64,000 nucleotides of DNA from Epiperipatus broadwayi (taxonomy: Eukaryota > Onychophora > Udeonychophora > Euonychophora > Peripatidae), in assembly GCA_028023455.1 (NCBI GenBank), contig JAQFVV010006702.1, forward strand, positions 186,001 to 250,000, in the 5' to 3' direction. Of the stretch, positions 58,971-64,000 are shown in pieces (position 1 is the stretch's first letter; every line of letters starts with the position of its first letter). The position numbers and the translations under genes were made by a program. The notes under the pieces are model-generated. The model saw nothing but the letters and a program-made list of their open reading frames with translations. It searched no databases and was not told where the DNA came from.

Positions 58971-59796
58971 GATAATGCTATGTTTAAGTATAAATTACTT
59001 TTTCAAAATAACCAAAAAGTTAGTTTAATTAAAGATTCAAACATAGATAATAACAGAAAGAGATTATTCTCTTAATCTACTAAAAATATATTTTGGACAA
59101 TAATACCAATAAGTAAATTAATTAAGAAAAAAGATATTTCCTCTCTACAAAGAAAAAGTAATTATAATACTAGTTAAAATGAAAATTATAATAGTTATTC
59201 CAGAAGTAAAGAAACTCACTAATTGAATGTAGAATAATATAAAAAGAAAAGCAAAGTATTTTAGTGTTCACTTTCATCCTGAAGACTGGTTGCTACAGAA
59301 AAAAAATTTCCAATCCAGATATGAAGAGTGAATACATAGACATAGGAATTTTTTGCAGGTCATATATGATCTGATTATTATTTTATCTGCCTTAGGGTTT
59401 TATATTCTATGTAATTTATTGTATTATATAAGAATGTATTATATACTATATTTTGTAAATATGATTGTTAATAATTAAATATATTGTTTTAATATGAGTT
59501 GCTTATTTAATTTATTAAGATTAGTTATTAAGAGTCAGAATAACTAATTTTTTAACTATAAGCTCTCATTAACACAGGTAAAACTCTCCATACAGTAGTG
59601 CCACTCAGTGCCAGCCAGAGTAATCAATGGATGCCAGAAGGCTTGTGCGTAAAATCCTCATGGCACTCCTGTATGGAGAGTTTTTCCTGCGTTAATAACA
59701 GTTATGTGCAAGCATAAGAAATGGTAATTGTGATATAAGCTCTCATATTAAATTAAAATTTATGTGGGAAATTTTTCTACCTTTCAAGGTGAAGCA
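58971..59796 (+). repeat. 3' LTR of the decayed gypsy element, with insertion
   Basis: About 650 bp excluding the insertion and its duplication. It begins after the polypurine tract near TAATGCTATGTTTAAG and ends near GGTGAAGCA. Confidence 0.65.
59570..59734 (-). mobile_element. Short hammerhead-family element inserted in an LTR
   Basis: 165 bp flanked by an exact 12-bp duplication, ATAAGCTCTCAT (59558-59569 and 59735-59746). It has the inverted repeats AAAACTCTCCATACAGTAGTGCC / GGCACTCCTGTATGGAGAG and the CCAGAGTAATCAATGGATGCC block, but the hammerhead has been deleted. The paralogous LTR at 56811-56823 has one copy of the target and no insert. Confidence 0.92.
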
Positions 59797-61094
59797 AAAA
59801 ATATTAACTGACAAATCAAGATTTGCATTGTTTTAGGTAAGAAAAAGGCAGTATGATTAATAAACTTTTCTGACAGTCACCATAATAAACTTTTTCTGTA
59901 AACAGTGATTTGTTCAATACACACCATACTTCCAATATATTTTACTTTCACATCACGGATTTTATTTCCCAACATTCTCATCAGAAATGAGTTTATGAAC
60001 TACAACTTGCCCATAAAAATATTGCATATGAAGTTTATAAACTATTGTTTCAGTAAACACTGGAATAATATTGTGATTATTGTAGTGATGTAATTTGCAG
60101 TATTTATGCTTTTTCATTACAATTTGCTTGTAATGTTCTAACTCTTCTCTCTGATTAAATAGACTTTCAGCCATAATTGTTTTCTGCCTTTAACGAATTT
60201 ATTCAGTATTTTTAAAATTGTTAATGTTAAATCATTAAATAATTGCATACCAACAATTTTAATATCTTTAAACTGTGATTTAGCATTTGTATTTATAGGT
60301 TTATGCAAATGGTAACAACATTTTGTGAGATATTTTTTATAATTTCCCAGCAAATTGTTTTTGTGCATATATATATATGTCAACAATATAATTAAAATCC
60401 ACTATTTTGTAAAACTTCTATATATATATGTAATCTGAAGAAGAACAAGTAAGAATTAACATTTGTAGAAATAATACAGGAAAATGTGGATATATGTAAA
60501 GGGATATGTCCCAAATTAATAAGAAATAGCTTCTAACAGTATGAGTGCAAAATAAATATATAAAACTTTTAAAAAATTTTTTTTATACATCTGTGAATTA
60601 GAGTAATTTTTAACATTTATTTCTTTTTTTTTTTCGGTTTATTTAAATATTTTTATTATAAAATTAATCTTTGTGATTCTATTCATCTTTGAACTTTCAT
60701 TTTTTTAAAAGTAGAAAGCTCACGTATTAAAAACAAAAACAGTGTTTTAAAAAAAGTAGTCAAAAACATTCTTGATATAATTTAATTACAAAATAAACAT
60801 TTTAAAAATAGAATTTTGTATTTTAAAATTTAAAATGAATATAAAATGAAAATTGAAAAAGTGTCTTGAGGAAAGTCGACTTTTCTGATATTGCATAAAA
60901 TTGCATAAATAACAAGAATATTAGTTGATACATTAAATAATATGATCTAAAAAAATTGAAAATATTTGATTAGATAAAAATTAAATATCTAGAGCAAGGG
61001 TGACTGAAATGTTGAACATGATTCACCAGTAAACCACCAAAATTTTTTAAAGTGATTGCCTGAGTTAAGAGAATATAATAGTAACTAATGAATG
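59797..61094. other. AT-rich DNA, no gene seen
   Basis: Only short overlapping low-complexity frames on both strands. Confidence 0.5.
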
Positions 61095-61160
61095 CTGCTA
61101 ATAGCTTTAACAAGCTTTATTGATAAATGCTGTGAGAGAAAGCATTTAAAAATCTAAAAA

Positions 61161-61220
61161 CTACCCCCAATCTTCAGACCAGTTTCATGCTTTGTCAATC
61201 CTTAGTGAGGTGCTAGGATA
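61161..61220 (-). ncRNA. Degenerate hammerhead motif, family 3
   Basis: On the minus strand CCTCA, CTAAGGA, a short spacer, GAAAC, TG, GTC and TGAAG are readable. G5 of the core is A, and lower stem I is partly lost. Predicted inactive. Confidence 0.5.
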
Positions 61221-61467
61221 ATTTCAGACACTAGATCTAAAAATATCAAGTCAAAGCCAATTTTTATCTAATAAATGAACTATTAAGTAAAAAATTTGAT
61301 AATTTCAGACACCTATATGTCCTCAAACCTCATATAGCTATTTGAGTTAGATAGGTAAGTTTGAAGACAAATAAGTGGCTGAAAATTTCAGATTTTCTAC
61401 TTAAATAGTTAACTTATTAGATAAATTCTGGCTTTGAGTTGGTATTTTTAGATCTAGTGTCTGAAAT

Positions 61468-61526
61468 TATCCTAGCCCCTCACTGAGGATTGGAAAAGCA
61501 TGAAACTGGTCTGAGGATTGAGGATA
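61468..61526 (+). ncRNA. Hammerhead ribozyme motif, family 3
   Basis: On the plus strand, lower stem I pairs TATCCT with AGGATA and upper stem I pairs CCTCA with TGAGG. The core is CTGAGGA (fits CUGANGA with N7 = G), then a 12-nt stem II region TTGGAAAAGCAT, which pairs poorly. GAAAC, TG and GTC follow, and the expected cut is after C61511. Total length is 59 nt, as in family 1. Helix sequences differ from family 1 while pairing is kept in stem I. Stem II weakness makes activity of this copy doubtful. Confidence 0.6.
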
Positions 61527-61598
61527 GTTTCTAGATAGAGATTTTTAAATGCGATCTTTTACAGCATTTATCGATAAAACTTGGAGCTATTAGCATCA

Positions 61599-64000
61599 CC
61601 TTTTATTTTTTATTTACATGCTTATAAAATTAGGTCATGTGATGTATGACCTTAGTTTACTTACTATAATGGTGACTGTTGCTACAGTATGCTAGATTAT
61701 ATAACTACACATAAAAGAAATCATACACACAGCTATTACAGGTGAGAATTGGCTCTTCATTATAAAAATGGCTGTATGTGTTGTCAGGTAAGTTAGAGGA
61801 TCAGTATGTCAAATGACATAAGGCCTTCACTTGAAATGCATGATGATGCTATGATGATTAAAATTCATCAGCTCAAATACAGTCACTTTGCAATGCAAAG
61901 ACACAATGGCTGCATCTAATAAAGTTCATCAGTCACAAAACTAGTAACAGTATTTTTCTCATTATGGCAGGGGTCACATTTAAGCAGTTTATAATAAAAA
62001 AATGTTTTAAAGATAGGTGCAAAGAAATGAAAGACATACAATTTTAATACAGAAGAGAAATAACAGTTTTTTTCACAATAGTAAATGAAAAATGTGTGTG
62101 TTATATTTATCATGCAAATGTCACTTCCAAAAAAAGGCAACATCAAAAAACATTTTAAAATCATGTATATAGATTTTGATAAAGTTTTCCATTAAAAAAC
62201 AAATTATGTAAACAAAAATTAAAAGAATTTAAGACACAACTAACTAGCCAACAATTAAATTTTATTAAATCCATTATCAAATGTAAAGCTTCATATATGT
62301 AGTAACAAAACAGAAGAAATCTTTTGCAAATGGAAAAATAACAAAAGAAGTATTTCTAGAAACCAGCTATTAATTATTTGATTTATTGAAGAACAAAAAT
62401 GAAACTATTTTCGTAATTAAAAATATACAATTTCTGTCAAGCACTATTCAAAATTATAAATTCTGTTCTGTTTGAACAACTAACCAAAAATATGACTAAC
62501 TGCATTTGCTTTTCCTCACAGTTTGCAGAATCTTCCAGCAGACTTGATATTCCTTGGTTTTGTAGTTTTATAAGGAATGGTTTTTAACGATATGAATGTG
62601 AAAGAATTATTAAAAATATCATCTTTAAAGAAAAAAATAAGGTGAAGATATTTACTGGAGTTTAAAAAATAAAAGAGTTTAAGTTCAATTTACAAAACTG
62701 TATCGATAACAACTGATGGGATGCAGTCATTATTTGTAATTATTATTATCATTATTACATTATAATAGATAGGTGATAGATCGTGACTTGAGGAGAAAAT
62801 TGCAAGTAGCTTTTGCTCTTCACTAACCTGTCCAACCTTTGATTTTAGGTAATTAAAATATGAAAATAAGGAATATGAATGGTTAATGAATTTATTCTTA
62901 AAAAACCAAGAATAAAACTATGAATGGTTTACTTTGTATTTCAGAAAAGAATACAAATCTATAACAATAAAACAGTCATTAGTTGATTTTAAGATTTTTT
63001 TTTACTTTCGTTCAGATTTTATAGCGTTTGCATCAGATTAATAAGAAAAGTGCATAATAAATAGCTGAATATAATTGTAAAAAAATAATTTATGAATTCT
63101 ATTATTATTATGAACTGAATTTATATTTCATACGAGCATTTTTGATTTATAATAATTGCTTTATTTTTTTGCAATCCAATACATGAAAAAATATTTATTT
63201 TCTTTTATACAATAGCTGAAAGACTGACTTAAAACTATTATTTTATTTTACTTTTAATAATAAAGTTTGATTATACACTCATGTGTTATTTATTAATGCC
63301 CATGTTATTTAGTGCTGTAGTAGGGTGATGGACTAGAAACTTAAAGATCTATGGAGTGTTACATCAGATGCTTAAATGTTATTTGACATCCTGAGCAACA
63401 AATTATTTAATTATTTATTAGTGAAAAATAGTGATCTTGTGATCAGTAGAGAATGAAAGTATGATATTATTATCAATTGTTTTAATTTTTTGTTTCTGTA
63501 ATAAATATGCATTTTATTAATGATAGAAAGATACTCTAAATTTGAGATGTTAAAAAGTTAAGTAAGCAATAATACTATTATAACTACTGTTCAAGTGTTA
63601 TCACTGGTTATATTTCTTATTACTTAATTACTACAATCTTGCTTTCAGGCAGAAAATAGCAACACATATACACATATCAGTTTTAATATAAATTATTATT
63701 TATTGAATTAGCAAATAGCAATTTTTTTTAAAAAGAGAAGTAATATAATAAGCAATTTTTACCATTTAGAAAATATACTTCCAAAAATGCAATGTAAGTT
63801 GAGCATAAAATAAATGACTGCAGAAAATATAATTTACAAAAGACTTTTCAATTTTTTTTTCGTTTTGGATTTTCATAAAGATCTATGAATTTATACTGTA
63901 ACTGTCATTTATTAATTCCTTTTGATCATGGATAATACCACCAGATTATAATGTACCTGGAAAATTTGTTTAACATGACGAAAAATTAATGATGATGATG
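61599..64000. other. AT-rich DNA, no gene established
   Basis: No supported gene. A good splice-acceptor-like tract (TTTGCTTTTCCTCACAG, ending 62521) precedes a 21-codon open stretch to a stop at 62587. It could be a terminal exon but has no recognisable product. Confidence 0.4.

Larger units (their letters stand above)
56311..59796 (+). mobile_element. Decayed Ty3/gypsy LTR element
   Basis: A 5' LTR fragment (56311-56883) and a 3' LTR (58971-59796) share GAAAAAAGATA..TTCCTCTC, a TTCCAATCCAG block, TGTAATTTATTGTATTA and AGCTCTCAT..TTAAATTAAAA. Both end in GGT..A/GCA. Between them lie gag- and pol-like remnants on the plus strand (57300-58760), and a polypurine tract (AGTAGAGGGGAATAATG) just precedes the 3' LTR. 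The reverse transcriptase is absent and stops are frequent, so the element is dead. Its 3' LTR is interrupted by the foldback element at 59570-59734. Confidence 0.75.
61095..61598. mobile_element. Foldback element with hammerhead motifs, family 3
   Basis: Two arms of about 220-240 bp (about 61095-61320 and 61365-61598) are imperfect reverse complements. Outer parts share TGCTAATAGCT, TT.ATCGATAAATGCTGT and GCATTTAAAAATCT. Each arm contains a hammerhead-like segment: plus-strand 61468-61526 with an intact core, and minus-strand 61161-61220 with a mutated core. No protein-coding capacity. It is clearly distinct in sequence from family 1 but similar in design. Confidence 0.8.

Overview
This is an AT-rich (by eye roughly a quarter G+C) stretch of animal nuclear DNA. 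It has no bacterial gene organisation, almost no open frames over 100 codons, many (TA)n and (ATT)n microsatellites, and several classes of eukaryotic transposable element. I could not find a convincing host protein-coding gene. The window reads as intergenic or intronic DNA of an AT-rich invertebrate; the sequence alone does not let me name the lineage.

Layout. 1-9.8 kb: mostly featureless AT-rich DNA with a short hAT-type non-autonomous element (1946-2313, exact 8-bp target duplication) and two tRNA-derived SINEs. 9.8-15.7 kb: long inverted-repeat (foldback) elements, an (ATT)n tract and a decayed hAT transposase on the minus strand. 17.6-21.1 kb: a third SINE and two short inverted-repeat elements. 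21.6-27.8 kb: a ZBED-like hAT transposon, now a pseudogene, interrupted by a 3.4-kb non-coding LTR element with 1.35-kb LTRs. 28.4-29.9 kb: two more inverted-repeat elements. 30-37 kb: mainly nothing recognisable. 37.1-46.5 kb: a young minus-strand Ty3/gypsy retrotransposon with an intact 1096-codon pol, a gag reading frame broken once, a long 3' LTR and a truncated 5' LTR. 46.5-47.6 kb: a 318-bp tandem repeat in 3.4 apparently identical copies. 49-49.7 kb: a diverged tandem duplication and a 71-bp tandem repeat. 53.1-55.1 kb: a 2.03-kb solo LTR. 56.3-59.8 kb: a decayed plus-strand gypsy element with an inverted-repeat element inserted in its 3' LTR. 61.1-61.6 kb: another inverted-repeat element.

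Main discovery. The dispersed inverted-repeat family (copies around 12.9-14.2, 15.1, 17.6, 20.7, 28.4, 29.7 and 59.6 kb) carries a type I hammerhead self-cleaving ribozyme. The copy at 20831-20889 (minus) has every core element: CTGATGA, a TGGC/GCCA stem II, GAAAC, a very short stem III with the self-complementary ACTAGT, cleavage triplet GTC, and a two-part stem I. An otherwise different inverted-repeat element at 61.1-61.6 kb has a hammerhead of the same 59-nt length with compensatory changes in the lower stem I. Several copies have 11-13-bp target-site duplications, and one has a paralogous empty site in the window. Together this points to non-autonomous, ribozyme-bearing retroelements of the metazoan retrozyme / Penelope-associated kind.
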